A DNA stretch of 64,000 nucleotides, from positions 383,353 through 447,352 of the forward strand of contig NZ_JAJBZH010000004.1 of NCBI RefSeq assembly GCF_020551945.1, read 5' to 3'. A program made the position numbers and the translations under genes. Each line of letters begins with the position of its first letter. Within the stretch, counting starts at the first letter, position 1. This document shows positions 16,682 through 25,646 of the stretch, one piece after another. Origin of the DNA: Cellulosimicrobium marinum (GTDB lineage Bacteria; Actinomycetota; Actinomycetes; Actinomycetales; Cellulomonadaceae). The notes beneath the pieces were generated by a model. The model was not told the DNA's origin. It did no database searches and saw only the letters and a program-made list of their open reading frames with translations.

Positions 16682-17662
16682 GTGAGCGCGACCCCGTCCA
16701 CGCAGGCCGACGCCGCGGTTGGCGCCCGGAGGCGGGTGCACCAGGAACCGCAGCCCCCGGAGCCGATCGAGCGCAGGTATGACGCGCGATGGGTCGAGGC
16801 GACGGTCGGCGCGAACGCGCTCGCGCCCATGGGCGTCCGGCCGCGCCTGCCCGAGTATCTGCGGCAGCTCTGGGCCCGCCGCTCGTTCATCCGCGTCCTC
16901 GCCTCGTCCAAGGCGTACGCACGCAACCAGAACAACTACCTCGGTCAGGCGTGGTCCATCCTCACCCCCGTCCTCAACGCCGCGGTCTACGTCCTCATCT
17001 TCGGCTTCATCCTGCAGGTCGCACGAGCGGGGATCGAGAACACGATCGCCTTCATCGTGGTCGGCACCTTCATGTTCCGCTTCTTCGAGTCGTCGATCAC
17101 CGCGGGTGCCAAAGCGATCCGGAGCAACCTCAATCTCGTACGATCCGTCCACTTCCCGCGTGCCGTGCTGCCGATCTCCGGGGTGCTCGCCGAGCTCACC
17201 GTGCTGGGCCCGGCTCTCGTCGTCATGTGCATCATCTCCTGGGCCTCGGGGCTCCTGTCGTTCGAGGGCGACGTGCCCGTCACCTGGCGCTGGCTGCTGC
17301 TCGTCCCGGCGGTCCTCCTGCTCTGGCTCTTCAGCACCGGCTGCGCGTTCCTCGTGGCGCGCTGGGTCGCGATCACGCCCGACCTCAACAACATCATCCC
17401 GTTCGTCATGCGGTTCGCGATGTACGGGTCCGGCGTCATCTTCAGCATCGACCGGTTCGTCGGCGCCTACTCGTGGGGTTGGATCCTCGAGTACCAGCCG
17501 GTAGCCGTGTACCTCTACCTCGCGCGTTCGTCGATCCTCGACGAGCCGGCGTACCCGCCCGACCCCACGATGTGGGCGTTCGGCGCGGGCTGGGCCGTGC
17601 TGTTCCTCGTGCTCGGGTTCCTGGTGTTCTGGCGCGGTGAGGAGAGGTACGGCCGTGACTGA
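16682..17662 (+). CDS. tagG: Teichoic acid ABC exporter permease (TagG/ABC-2 family)
   Basis: 326 residues from the GTG at 16682; an ATG at 16829 would remove a disordered N-terminus and is a real alternative, since neither start has a strong SD. About six transmembrane helices follow the amphipathic RLPEYLRQLWARRSFI segment: LNAAVYVLIFGFIL, IAFIVVGTFMFRFF, LTVLGPALVVMCIISW, WLLLVPAVLLLWLF, and others, with NNYLGQAWSILTPVLNA before the first helix. This is the O-antigen/teichoic acid export permease family (Wzm/TagG) that flips undecaprenol-linked polymer. The ATPase gene overlaps by eight bases. It is the export step for the polymer encoded next door. Confidence 0.85.
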   Translation: MSATPSTQADAAVGARRRVHQEPQPPEPIERRYDARWVEATVGANALAPMGVRPRLPEYLRQLWARRSFIRVLASSKAYARNQNNYLGQAWSILTPVLNAAVYVLIFGFILQVARAGIENTIAFIVVGTFMFRFFESSITAGAKAIRSNLNLVRSVHFPRAVLPISGVLAELTVLGPALVVMCIISWASGLLSFEGDVPVTWRWLLLVPAVLLLWLFSTGCAFLVARWVAITPDLNNIIPFVMRFAMYGSGVIFSIDRFVGAYSWGWILEYQPVAVYLYLARSSILDEPAYPPDPTMWAFGAGWAVLFLVLGFLVFWRGEERYGRD

Positions 17663-18539
17663 CACGAGCGACGCAGAGATCGACTTCGAGATCGACCCCG
17701 AGGACCTCGAGGGAGGCCCTCCGGTCAGCACCGAGATCGGCGCGCCGTCCCTCCTCGTCGACGACGTCCACATCACCTACCGCGTGTTCGGTGCCAAGCG
17801 CGTCGGCCACGCGACGGGCGACGAGGGCGGATCCGTCGTGTCCCGCGTCCTGCGCCGGGGGCGCCGCCGCCCCGCGGCGGTCCGCGAGGTGAAGGCCGTC
17901 CGTGGCATCTCCTTCGTCGCGCACCACGGCGAGTCGATCGGCATCGTCGGGATCAACGGCTCGGGAAAGAGCACGCTGCTGCGCGCCATCGCCGGGCTCA
18001 TCCCGCCCGCGCAGGGCGCGGTGTACGTCGCCGGGGAGCCCGCGCTGCTCGGCGTGAACGCCGTGCTCATGGGCGACCTCACCGGCGAGCGCAACATCAT
18101 GATCGGCGGGCTCGCGCTGGGCCTGACCCCCAAGCAGGTCCAGGAGCGCTACGACGAGATCGTCGACTTCGCCGACATCGGCGACTTCGTCAACCTCCCG
18201 ATGAAGGCCTACTCCTCCGGGATGAGCGCGCGTCTGCGGTTCGCGATCTCCGCGTCCGCCGTGCCGGACATCCTCATGATCGACGAGGCCCTCGCGACGG
18301 GCGACGCGACGTTCCGGCAGAAGAGCAAGGCGCGGATCGACGAGGTGCGCCAGGGTGCGGGCACGGTGTTCCTCGTGAGCCACTCGATCGCGACCATCGA
18401 GAGCATCTGCTCGCGCGTCCTGTGGGTGCACAAGGGCCAGCTCGTCATGGACGGTCCCGCGGACGTCGTGTGCGAGGCGTACAAGGACTTCGTCCGCAGG
18501 ATCAAGCGCTATCGCCAGGACGTCGCGGCCCGCGCCTGA
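17655..18539 (+). CDS. tagH: Teichoic acid ABC exporter ATPase (TagH-like)
   Basis: 294 residues. The GTG at 17655 lies inside the permease stop region (GTGACTGA) with GAGGAGAGG upstream, so translation is coupled. Walker A GINGSGKST at 99-107, signature YSSGMSARLRF, Walker B ILMIDEALATGD and the switch His in VSHSI are all intact. The N-terminal 75 residues include an acidic stretch and a basic loop (RRGRRRP) not seen in shorter homologues. The C-terminus ends soon after the nucleotide-binding domain, so there is no carbohydrate-binding extension of the Wzt type. It powers export together with the permease. Confidence 0.88.
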   Translation: MTDTSDAEIDFEIDPEDLEGGPPVSTEIGAPSLLVDDVHITYRVFGAKRVGHATGDEGGSVVSRVLRRGRRRPAAVREVKAVRGISFVAHHGESIGIVGINGSGKSTLLRAIAGLIPPAQGAVYVAGEPALLGVNAVLMGDLTGERNIMIGGLALGLTPKQVQERYDEIVDFADIGDFVNLPMKAYSSGMSARLRFAISASAVPDILMIDEALATGDATFRQKSKARIDEVRQGAGTVFLVSHSIATIESICSRVLWVHKGQLVMDGPADVVCEAYKDFVRRIKRYRQDVAARA

Positions 18540-18580
18540 GGCTCGCTGCCCGCGTCGCGGGCCTGCGCGCGCCCGCGGGC

Positions 18581-18586
18581 TAGACT
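18581..18586 (+). promoter_or_regulatory. -10 box TAGACT for the first Stealth gene
   Basis: TAGACT in the 147-bp gap after tagH, with a leader of roughly 95 bases before the ATG at 18687. Same hexamer as at 3843, 21152(-) and 21206. Confidence 0.4.
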
Positions 18587-18686
18587 CTGACCGTCTCCTC
18601 GACGGCCGAGGAGCCACCGAGAGCGAGCCGGACCGGGGGCGACGTCGCGCAGGGTCCGGTCCGAACCGACCGACCGAGGACGACCG

Positions 18687-20333
18687 ATGAGTGTGAGGAC
18701 CGCCGTCGCGGCGCACATGACCGTCGGCGCCCGCCTGCACGCGTCGCGGCTCCTGCACGGTCAGGCCGGCTGGCAGACGACCCTGCGCGACGCGGCGCGC
18801 CGGCTCGGGCATGTCGCCGTGCCGCGCGGGTACCGACCGGTCGGACCACGACGAGTCCTCGGCCGCGTCGTGGACCGGTTCGACTCCTGGCAGGCGCGCG
18901 AGGACACGCTCCGCACCGTCCGCGCGGCGCTCGACGAGCACGCCGTCCCGTACGCGATCCTCGAGGACGCGCCCGCGCTCCTCGTCGTGCCCGCCGTGCA
19001 CGAGCCCGACGTGCGCCGCGCGCTCGCGCAGGTCGCCGAGCCGGAGTGGTGCGTGCGCGTCGACGGCGCGCGCCACCGGACCCCGCTGAGGGGCTGGGCG
19101 GTGCAGGGCGGCCGCGCGTCCGCCCTCGCGGTCTTCCGGGTGCTCGTGGCGCCACGCGGGACACCGCTCGGCGGCGAGGCGGAGCGCGTCGAGATCGAGC
19201 TCTGGACGGCCGTGACCGGGACGGACGTGCCGCGGCTCGACGGCGGGACCCACGTCCCTGGGACGCTCGTCCCGCCGCGGCCCAACGGCACGGCGGCCTA
19301 CGTGACCCCCCGCGCGTGGCACGGGGCGCAGCAGCGGGAGGACCGCCGGCTCGTGCCTGCGGCGCGGCTGCAGGCCGTGCGCGAGCCCGTCGACGTCGTC
19401 TACACGTGGGTCGACGGGACCGACCCGGCGTGGCAGGCCGAGCGCGACCGCGCCGAGGCGGGGCTTCCCGCCGGCGCCGTGAACCCCAACGCCCTGAGCG
19501 CGTCGCGGTTCCTCGGGCACGACGAGCTGCGGTACTCGCTGCGCTCGGTCGAGATGTACGCGAGCTGGGTGCGGCACGTCCACGTCGTCACGTGCGGGCA
19601 GGTGCCGGGCTGGCTGGACACGTCGAGCGGGCGCGTGTCCGTCGTCGACCACCGGGACATCTTCAGCGACACGAGCGCGCTGCCCGTGTTCAACTCGCAC
19701 GCGATCGAGTCCCAGCTCCACCACGTGCCCGGGCTCGCCGACCGCTACCTGTACCTCAACGACGACGTGTTCTTCGGGCGACCCGTCACGCCCGAGCTCT
19801 TCTTCGAGGGGAACGGCCTGTCGCGCTTCTTCGTCTCGCGCTCGTTGCTCGACCTCGACCCGCCGAGCGTGCGCGACCTGCCGGTCCTGTCGGCCGCGAA
19901 GCACAACCGCGAGCTCGTCGAGCACCTCACGGGGCGGACCGTGACGAACAAGGTCAAGCACACGCCCCACCCGCAGCAGCGCGCGGTGCTCGAGGAGCTC
20001 GAGGCCGCGTACCCCACGATCTTCAAGCAGCTCGTCGGGTCCCGGTTCCGCGACCCCGCGGACCACTCCGTCGCGTCCGCGCTGCACCACTGGTACGCCT
20101 ACGTCACGGGGCGCGCCGTCGAGGGAGCCATCGCGTACGAGTACCTCGACCTCGCGAGCGACGAGGCCGCGCTGACGCTCAACCGGATCTCGCGGTCGCG
20201 CGAGTTCGACGTGTTCTGCCTCAACGACACGAACCTCTCGCCGGAGGACCGCGAGCGGCACTCGCGCATGCTGCGGCGGATGCTGCAGGAGTACTTCCCG
20301 CTGCCGTCGGCGTTCGAGCGCCCCGGCTCCTGA
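18687..20333 (+). CDS. Stealth-family phosphosugar transferase
   Basis: 548 residues; the ATG at 18687 follows GAGGA. The four Stealth regions are recognisable: CR1 DVVYTWVDGTDPAW (about residue 235), CR2 ELRYSLRSVEMYASWVRHVHVV with FNSHAIESQLHHVPGL and the acidic YLYLNDDVFFGRPV (about 355), CR3 HTPHPQQRAVLEEL, and CR4 ending DVFCLNDTNLSP. Stealth proteins are hexose-1-phosphoryltransferases that build phosphodiester-linked capsular polymers, such as meningococcal group A SacB. The first 200 residues are a helical, less conserved domain (CpsY-like proteins also have one). Predicted role: synthesis of a sugar-1-phosphate polymer at the membrane. Confidence 0.85.
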   Translation: MSVRTAVAAHMTVGARLHASRLLHGQAGWQTTLRDAARRLGHVAVPRGYRPVGPRRVLGRVVDRFDSWQAREDTLRTVRAALDEHAVPYAILEDAPALLVVPAVHEPDVRRALAQVAEPEWCVRVDGARHRTPLRGWAVQGGRASALAVFRVLVAPRGTPLGGEAERVEIELWTAVTGTDVPRLDGGTHVPGTLVPPRPNGTAAYVTPRAWHGAQQREDRRLVPAARLQAVREPVDVVYTWVDGTDPAWQAERDRAEAGLPAGAVNPNALSASRFLGHDELRYSLRSVEMYASWVRHVHVVTCGQVPGWLDTSSGRVSVVDHRDIFSDTSALPVFNSHAIESQLHHVPGLADRYLYLNDDVFFGRPVTPELFFEGNGLSRFFVSRSLLDLDPPSVRDLPVLSAAKHNRELVEHLTGRTVTNKVKHTPHPQQRAVLEELEAAYPTIFKQLVGSRFRDPADHSVASALHHWYAYVTGRAVEGAIAYEYLDLASDEAALTLNRISRSREFDVFCLNDTNLSPEDRERHSRMLRRMLQEYFPLPSAFERPGS

Positions 20334-20339
20334 CCGGCG

Positions 20340-21143
20340 TCAGGAGCGCAGCGTGTCCCGGGCCGCCCGCGCGGCGTCGGCCAGCCGCGTGGTGAGGCTG
20401 CGCCGTCCGCTCGCGGGCGCGCGCCCGACCACGGGGGCGCCGTCGTCGTCCGTGAGGTCCCAGTACGGCGACCGGGTCACCGTCGAGGCGTCGGGCTTGT
20501 AGAACGGGCGGTGCAGGGACAGGTGCGGGCGCTCCCACGCGACGTCGCGCCGCAGGACGCGGGCCGGGACACCGGCCGCGACGACGTTGTTCGGGATCCG
20601 GCCGGTGACGAGGCTGCGGAAGCCGACGACGCTCCCGCTGCCCACGCTCGCGCCGCCGAGCGCGACGGCCTCGCGCCCCATCCACACGTGGTCGCCGATC
20701 GTGATGTCCCGCGCGGGGTTGACGCGGAGCCCGGAGCGCACGTCGAAGATCGGGTGCCCGTCGTCGCTGCGGAGCTGGTTCGCGCTCGCGAACATCACGT
20801 CGTCGCCGACGGTCACCGTCGCGCCCTCGACCGCGGAGATCAGGAGGACCGACGTCGTCGTCACGCGCTCGCCGAGGGTGACGGTCGCGTCCTGGCCCAC
20901 CCGGATGGTGACCTCGATCGCGCGGCCCGTGCCGCCGCCGAGGTGCACGGTGCCGTCCGAGCAGTCGAAGCGCACGCTCAGCCGCTTGAACCGCGCGCTC
21001 GGGTCGACGACGAGCACGTTCCGCTCGCCCGCGAAGAGCACGTCCACGCGCGTCGCCGGCCCCGTGGGGTGCTCGCCCGCGAACTCGATCCGGTTCCCGA
21101 GGTCGTCCGCGTAGGGGGCGAGCTCCCTGATCGTCGTCGGCAT
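20340..21143 (-). CDS. Left-handed beta-helix O-acyltransferase-like protein
   Basis: 267 residues. The C-terminal half carries hexapeptide repeats and the acetyltransferase pattern: ITIGDHVWMGREAVALGGASVGSGSVVGFRSLV is followed by IPNNVVAAGVPARVLRR. That is the trimeric XAT/LbetaH family acting with acetyl- or other acyl-CoA. The N-terminal half is a repetitive beta domain (VRFDCSDGTVHLGG, VTIRVGQDATVTLGERV) that may extend the helix. Substrate is probably a sugar of the Stealth-made polymer (inference). The ATG at 21143 has no SD; a minus-strand TAGACT box lies eight bases upstream, consistent with a near-leaderless mRNA. It converges on the Stealth gene with a 6-bp gap. Confidence 0.78.
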   Translation of the reverse strand: MPTTIRELAPYADDLGNRIEFAGEHPTGPATRVDVLFAGERNVLVVDPSARFKRLSVRFDCSDGTVHLGGGTGRAIEVTIRVGQDATVTLGERVTTTSVLLISAVEGATVTVGDDVMFASANQLRSDDGHPIFDVRSGLRVNPARDITIGDHVWMGREAVALGGASVGSGSVVGFRSLVTGRIPNNVVAAGVPARVLRRDVAWERPHLSLHRPFYKPDASTVTRSPYWDLTDDDGAPVVGRAPASGRRSLTTRLADAARAARDTLRS

Positions 21144-21151
21144 GGACCGGG

Positions 21152-21157
21152 AGTCTA
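21152..21157 (-). promoter_or_regulatory. -10 box TAGACT, near-leaderless promoter of the LbetaH gene
   Basis: Minus-strand TAGACT ends eight bases before the ATG at 21143. It faces the TAGACT at 21206 on the plus strand, so the two promoters are back to back about 50 bp apart. Confidence 0.45.
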
Positions 21158-21205
21158 GCCCGACGACGCGCGCCGGCACCGGCCCGCGTCGCGCGCAGGG
21201 CGGCC

Positions 21206-21211
21206 TAGACT
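21206..21211 (+). promoter_or_regulatory. -10 box TAGACT for the GT2-TagF operon
   Basis: TAGACT in GGCCTAGACTGACG, about 73 bases upstream of the GTG at 21285, with a short reading frame (21262-21288) in the leader. Confidence 0.45.
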
Positions 21212-21261
21212 GACGGGCACCAGGGGCCGGTCGAGGCCGCGTCGTCGGGAAGGGGAACCGC

Positions 21262-21288
21262 ATGTCCGGAGGGGGCGCCGTCGCGTGA
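21262..21288 (+). promoter_or_regulatory. Eight-codon leader reading frame overlapping the GT2-TagF start
   Basis: ATG at 21262 with AAGGGG upstream encodes MSGGGAVA and stops at TGA 21286-21288, which overlaps the GTG of the next gene (GTGA). Such an arrangement could couple translation of the large protein to a leader peptide; this is inferred from sequence only. Confidence 0.35.
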
Positions 21289-24002
21289 CGGGCGGAACCT
21301 TCCCACCGCGTCTCGCCGCCGTGCTCGTCACGCGGGACGACGCGGGCACCGTCGTCGAGCTGCTCGACTCGTTCGCGGCGCAAGGGCCGGAGTGGGCCGC
21401 GCTGCGCGTGGTCGTCGTGGACACCGGCTCGGCCGACGGCACGCCCGACCTCGTCGCCTCCTGGGCCGCGTCGCACCCGCAGGTCGTCGTCCTGCCGCCC
21501 GCCGCGGACGTCGCGGCGGCACGCAACGCGGCGGTCGAGCACCTGCGGGACGAGGACGCGGGACCTGCCTGGGTCACCTTCCCCGACGCGCGCGACGTCT
21601 GGGAACCGGGTTACCTCACCGCGGTGGCGCACAGCGTCTCGACCGCGCGGCCCTCCGTGGTGCTCGCGCGCCCGGTCGTCTGGGACCCGGTCGCAGGCAC
21701 GCTCGAGCCCGCGCGCGGGGGAGAGGGGCCGTTCGAGGCGCGGGGTGCCGTGGTCGACCTCGACACCCGGCCCGCCCCGGTGACCGACTCCCTGCGCACT
21801 GCGTTCCTGCCCCTGGACGCGCTGGCGGCCGTGAGCTCCGACCCCCGGCTCGTGCCCGGCTTCCTCGACCAGGACGTGCTCGCGCGCGTCCTGCTCGCCG
21901 CGCCCGACCGGCGCGTGGGCCTCGCCCGCCGCGCCGTCTATCGCTTCCGCGCCCGGCTCGTCGAGGCGACCGGCGCGCGCGAGCCGTTCCGCGACCCGGC
22001 GCGGTTCACCACCGTCCTGCGCGTCGGTCACCTGCGCCTCCTCGACGACGCGCGCGCCGCGACGGGCGCGGTCCCGCGCTGGGTCCAGCTCCTCGTGCTC
22101 GACGACCTCGGCACGTGCTTGCGGCCCGACGAGACCCTCTCGGGCCAGATGAACGCCGAGATGCACCACGTCCACGAGACGTTCCACGCGCTCGTCGAGC
22201 AGGTCGTGGCGCGCGTCGACGTCGACGTGCTCGACTCGCTCGACCCCGCGACCTTCCCGCTCGACCGCCGGATCGCCCTGCGCCGCGGGTACCGCGGCGA
22301 GACGTGGCACGAGGAGCCGGTCGTCCTCGAGAAGCACGACGCGCGGCGCCGCCTCGTCCGGCTCTCCTACCGCTTCACCGGCCCGGCTCCGCGCGAGGAG
22401 CTGGTCGTCGACGGCGAGCCCGCCGCGCCGCACCACGCCACGACGCGCCAGCACGTCTACGCGGGCCGCGTGCTCCTGCGCGAGCGGATCCTGTGGGTGA
22501 GCAGCGAGGGGGGGTTCGAGCTGCGGCTCGACGGCCGCGCCGCGCCGGTCGCCCGCGTGCGGACGCCCGCGTCGCGCCGGTCCTGGCAGCCCCCGGCGCT
22601 CGCAGCGTCGTTCGCGCGCAAGGAGCAGGGTCCGGACCTCTCGGCGCCGGCGCTCCTCGCGCGCCTGCTCTCGCCCCGGTGGTGGGCGAACCGTCTCGTG
22701 CGCACGGTCGCGGGCTCGCCGCCCGTGCGCCGGCGCTACGGGGGCTCCTGGGTGCTCATCGACCGCGTCGACGCGGCGCACGACAACGCCGAGCATCTCT
22801 TCAAGCACCTGCGGCGCGAGGGGAGGGACGTCCGCGCCTGGCTCGCGCTGGAGCGCGGCACCCACGACTGGCGCCGGCTGCGCGCCGAGGGCAACCGTCG
22901 GCTGCTCGCCTACGGGTCCCTGCGGTGGAAGCTCGTGTGCCTCAACGCGACGCACGTCGTGTCGTCGCAGGCGGGGCCGTACGTCTACAACCCCGAGCTG
23001 CTCCGCCCGGTCGGCACGCCGTCGTGGCGCTTCGTGTTCCTCCAGCACGGCGTCATCGCGACCGACCTGTCGCGCTGGCTCAACCGGCGCGAGTTCGACC
23101 TGTTCCTCACGACGACGACGGACGAGTTCGCGTCGATCGCCGGCGACGAGTCGCTGTACCGCTTCACGACGCGCGAGGTCGCGCTCACGGGCCTGCCGCG
23201 GCACGACCGGCTGTTCCGGCTCGCGGCCGCGGCCGGCCCGGCGCAGCGGTGGCGCATCCTCGTCCTGCCGACGTGGCGCGAGTACCTGCTGGGGAAGATC
23301 GGGCCCAAGGGCGAGCGCGAGCTCCTCGACGACTTCGCCGGCACGACGTACGCGCAGGCCTGGACCGGGCTGCTCCGGTCGCCGCGGCTCGCCGCGCTCG
23401 CGCGCGAGCACGACGCGACGATCGCGTTCATGCCGCACCCCAACGTGCAGCCGTACCTCGACCAGCTCGACCTCCCGGACCACGTCGAGGTGCTGAGCTA
23501 CGGCGGCAACGACATCCAGGAGGTCCTCGTCAGCGCGCAGGTCGTCGTCACCGACTTCTCCTCCATCGTGTTCGACGCCGCGTACGTCGGCCGCCCGATC
23601 GTCTACTACCAGTTCGACCAGGCCGAGGCGTTCGGCGGCACCCACACCGTGCGGCAGGGGTACTTCTCCTATGAGCAGGACGGGTTCGGTCCCGTGGTCG
23701 CGACGCTGGACGGCGCGCTGGACGCCCTGGAGGACATCGCCCGCGCGGGCTTCGAGCCGTCGCCCGAGCACGCGGCCCGCATGGAGCGCACCTTCCCGGT
23801 GCGCGACGACGGGTCGTGCGCGCGCGTCGTGGACGCGATCGCCGCGATCGACCGTCCGGAGCCGCTCCGCGCGGCCGTGACGGCGCCAGTGGCGCCGCCG
23901 AACCGCCCGACGCCCGGACCGGCGCACGGTCCCCGGACCGGCGGGCACCGCCCCGCCCCGACCCCAGGAGGTGCCCCGGCCGATGCCGTCGTCATGGACT
24001 GA
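21285..24002 (+). CDS. Bifunctional GT2 - TagF-like glycerophosphotransferase
   Basis: 905 residues from GTG 21285. Residues 5-230 are a GT-A domain (LAAVLVTRDDAGTVVELLDSF, VVVDTGSADGTP, metal site region FPDARDVW in place of DxDD). A linker and beta-domain follow to about 470. From about 480 there is a canonical CDP-glycerol glycerophosphotransferase domain: FVFLQHGVIATDLS, LPTWREYLLG, FMPHPNVQPYL, VTDFSSIVFDAAY, YYQFD. The last 60 residues are a Pro-rich tail. This copy keeps the usual QHG loop, unlike the HGDSDK pair. Such fusions make alternating sugar and polyol-phosphate repeats. The downstream Stealth gene overlaps by 20 bp, so the two products probably build one polymer. Confidence 0.8.
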   Translation: MTGGTFPPRLAAVLVTRDDAGTVVELLDSFAAQGPEWAALRVVVVDTGSADGTPDLVASWAASHPQVVVLPPAADVAAARNAAVEHLRDEDAGPAWVTFPDARDVWEPGYLTAVAHSVSTARPSVVLARPVVWDPVAGTLEPARGGEGPFEARGAVVDLDTRPAPVTDSLRTAFLPLDALAAVSSDPRLVPGFLDQDVLARVLLAAPDRRVGLARRAVYRFRARLVEATGAREPFRDPARFTTVLRVGHLRLLDDARAATGAVPRWVQLLVLDDLGTCLRPDETLSGQMNAEMHHVHETFHALVEQVVARVDVDVLDSLDPATFPLDRRIALRRGYRGETWHEEPVVLEKHDARRRLVRLSYRFTGPAPREELVVDGEPAAPHHATTRQHVYAGRVLLRERILWVSSEGGFELRLDGRAAPVARVRTPASRRSWQPPALAASFARKEQGPDLSAPALLARLLSPRWWANRLVRTVAGSPPVRRRYGGSWVLIDRVDAAHDNAEHLFKHLRREGRDVRAWLALERGTHDWRRLRAEGNRRLLAYGSLRWKLVCLNATHVVSSQAGPYVYNPELLRPVGTPSWRFVFLQHGVIATDLSRWLNRREFDLFLTTTTDEFASIAGDESLYRFTTREVALTGLPRHDRLFRLAAAAGPAQRWRILVLPTWREYLLGKIGPKGERELLDDFAGTTYAQAWTGLLRSPRLAALAREHDATIAFMPHPNVQPYLDQLDLPDHVEVLSYGGNDIQEVLVSAQVVVTDFSSIVFDAAYVGRPIVYYQFDQAEAFGGTHTVRQGYFSYEQDGFGPVVATLDGALDALEDIARAGFEPSPEHAARMERTFPVRDDGSCARVVDAIAAIDRPEPLRAAVTAPVAPPNRPTPGPAHGPRTGGHRPAPTPGGAPADAVVMD

Positions 24003-25638
24003 CACCGCGCGCCGCGCAGCGCGCCGGCTGCTGCGGCGCGGGCCGGCAGCGCCGGCCGCGCCGGCGCCGCCGTCGGAGACCGCGCGCCGCCTGGCCGCGC
24101 GCGAGGGCCTGGAGCTCTCCGTGTACCAGGGCGGCACCGTGCTCACCGCGCTCGACGACGACGCCACGCCGTGGCGGATGCCCGCCCGCGCGGCCGACGC
24201 GGTCGCGGCGGCGCTGGACGCCGCGGCGGTGCCGGCCTTCACCACCCAGCCGGCCTGGTCGCGCACCACGCAGTGGGGCGTGCGGCGGGCGGACCTCCCG
24301 GCCGTCGCGCGCGCGCTGCGCGACGTGCTCGGTCCCGACGGCTTCTACGTCGCCTCCGACGGCCTCGACGGGTCCCCGCGCCTCCTCGCCGACGGGATCG
24401 CCGACGACGAGCTCGCGGCGCTGCGCCGGCTCTCCCTCTTCCGCTACGTGCGGTGCACCGCGACCCGGCGCCTCTTCGGCCCCGCGCAGGGCACGACGCT
24501 CGTCGTGTGGGACGAGGAGGACGGGACGCTGCGCGCTGCGGCGCGCTCCGGCGTCGTGCAGGAGGTCGAGGCGAGCGCCGCGCTCGAGCTGGTCCCGGCG
24601 CCGCGGTGGGACGGCGTGGCGCAGCCGCGGCTCGCGGTCACCGAGCGGCCCGACGCGCACGAGATCGACTTCCCCGTGGACGCGGTCTACCTGTGGGTCG
24701 ACGACTCCGACCCGCGCTGGCGGGCCCGCCGGGACGCGGCGCGCGCCGAGGCGGGCGCGCCCCCTGTCGACGCCCCCGGCGACGAGACGCTGGCCGCGCA
24801 CCGCTTCCGCGACCGCGGCGAGCTGCGCGCGTCGATGCGCTCGCTCGAGACGAACGCGCCGTGGATCCGCCGGATCTACCTGGTCACCGACGACCAGCGA
24901 CCGGACTGGCTCGACGCCGACCACGGGCGCGTGCAGGTCGTCGACCACCGCGAGGTGTTCGCCGACCCCGGACTTCTCCCGAGCTACAACTCGCACGCGA
25001 TCAGCGCGCAGGCGCACCGCATCCCCGGCCTGTCGGACCACTACCTGCTCATGAACGACGACGTGATGATCAACAGGCCCGTCACGCCGTACGACTTCTT
25101 CACGCCGGAGGGCCACCTGCGCATCAGCTTCTCGCGCGTCGTGCGGCCGAACGTGCCCCGCGAGCGGCAGACCGCGCTCGAGCAGGCGCGCACGAGCACC
25201 GCCGAGCTCCTCGAGCGCGACCACGGGCGCCGTGTCACGGCCCTCTTCGGGCACGTCCCGGTGCCGCAGCGCCGCGACCTCGCGCGCGAGCTCGAGGCGC
25301 GCTACCCCGAGGAGATCGCGCGCACCGTCGCGCACCGCTTCCGCTCGCCCGACGACGTGGTCGTCAGCTCGTGGCTGCACCTGTACACGGCGCTGTTCAC
25401 CGGCCGCGGGGTGCGCTCCGACCTGTCGTTCGGCTACTTCAACACGGGCGACCCCGACGTGCGCGCCCGCATGGACGCGATGACCGGCGTCCGGAACTTC
25501 GACGTGATCTGCCTCAACGACGTCCCCCCGGCCGACGGTGGCGAGGAGGCCGACCCCGGCTGGATCGTGTCCTGGCTCGAGAACCTCTACCCGTTCCGAG
25601 CCCCGTTCGAGCTCGACGACCCGTCCCGCGTCCCCTAG
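23983..25638 (+). CDS. Second Stealth-family phosphosugar transferase
   Basis: 551 residues; the ATG at 23983 is preceded by AGGAGG with an 11-base spacer, and a GTG at 23971 is too close to that SD. Stealth landmarks: DAVYLWVDDSDPRW near 233, ELRASMRSLETNAPWIRRIYLV, YNSHAISAQAHRIPGL, YLLMNDDVMINRPV, GHVPVPQRRDLARELE, and a C-terminal DVICLNDVPP. Architecture matches the protein at 18687-20333, but the N-terminal 200 residues diverge, so the two likely use different sugars or acceptors. It overlaps the GT2-TagF gene and is followed after 8 bp by the small membrane protein gene, forming a three-gene unit. Confidence 0.85.
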   Translation: MPSSWTDTARRAARRLLRRGPAAPAAPAPPSETARRLAAREGLELSVYQGGTVLTALDDDATPWRMPARAADAVAAALDAAAVPAFTTQPAWSRTTQWGVRRADLPAVARALRDVLGPDGFYVASDGLDGSPRLLADGIADDELAALRRLSLFRYVRCTATRRLFGPAQGTTLVVWDEEDGTLRAAARSGVVQEVEASAALELVPAPRWDGVAQPRLAVTERPDAHEIDFPVDAVYLWVDDSDPRWRARRDAARAEAGAPPVDAPGDETLAAHRFRDRGELRASMRSLETNAPWIRRIYLVTDDQRPDWLDADHGRVQVVDHREVFADPGLLPSYNSHAISAQAHRIPGLSDHYLLMNDDVMINRPVTPYDFFTPEGHLRISFSRVVRPNVPRERQTALEQARTSTAELLERDHGRRVTALFGHVPVPQRRDLARELEARYPEEIARTVAHRFRSPDDVVVSSWLHLYTALFTGRGVRSDLSFGYFNTGDPDVRARMDAMTGVRNFDVICLNDVPPADGGEEADPGWIVSWLENLYPFRAPFELDDPSRVP

Positions 25639-25646
25639 GAGCCCTG

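Noticed and set aside
20340-24269. Very long open frame on the minus strand (over 1300 codons) antisense to the GT2-TagF gene
   Set aside because: Only the part below 21143 has protein-family features (LbetaH). The rest is Arg/Gly/Ala-rich read-through typical of antisense frames in high-GC DNA.
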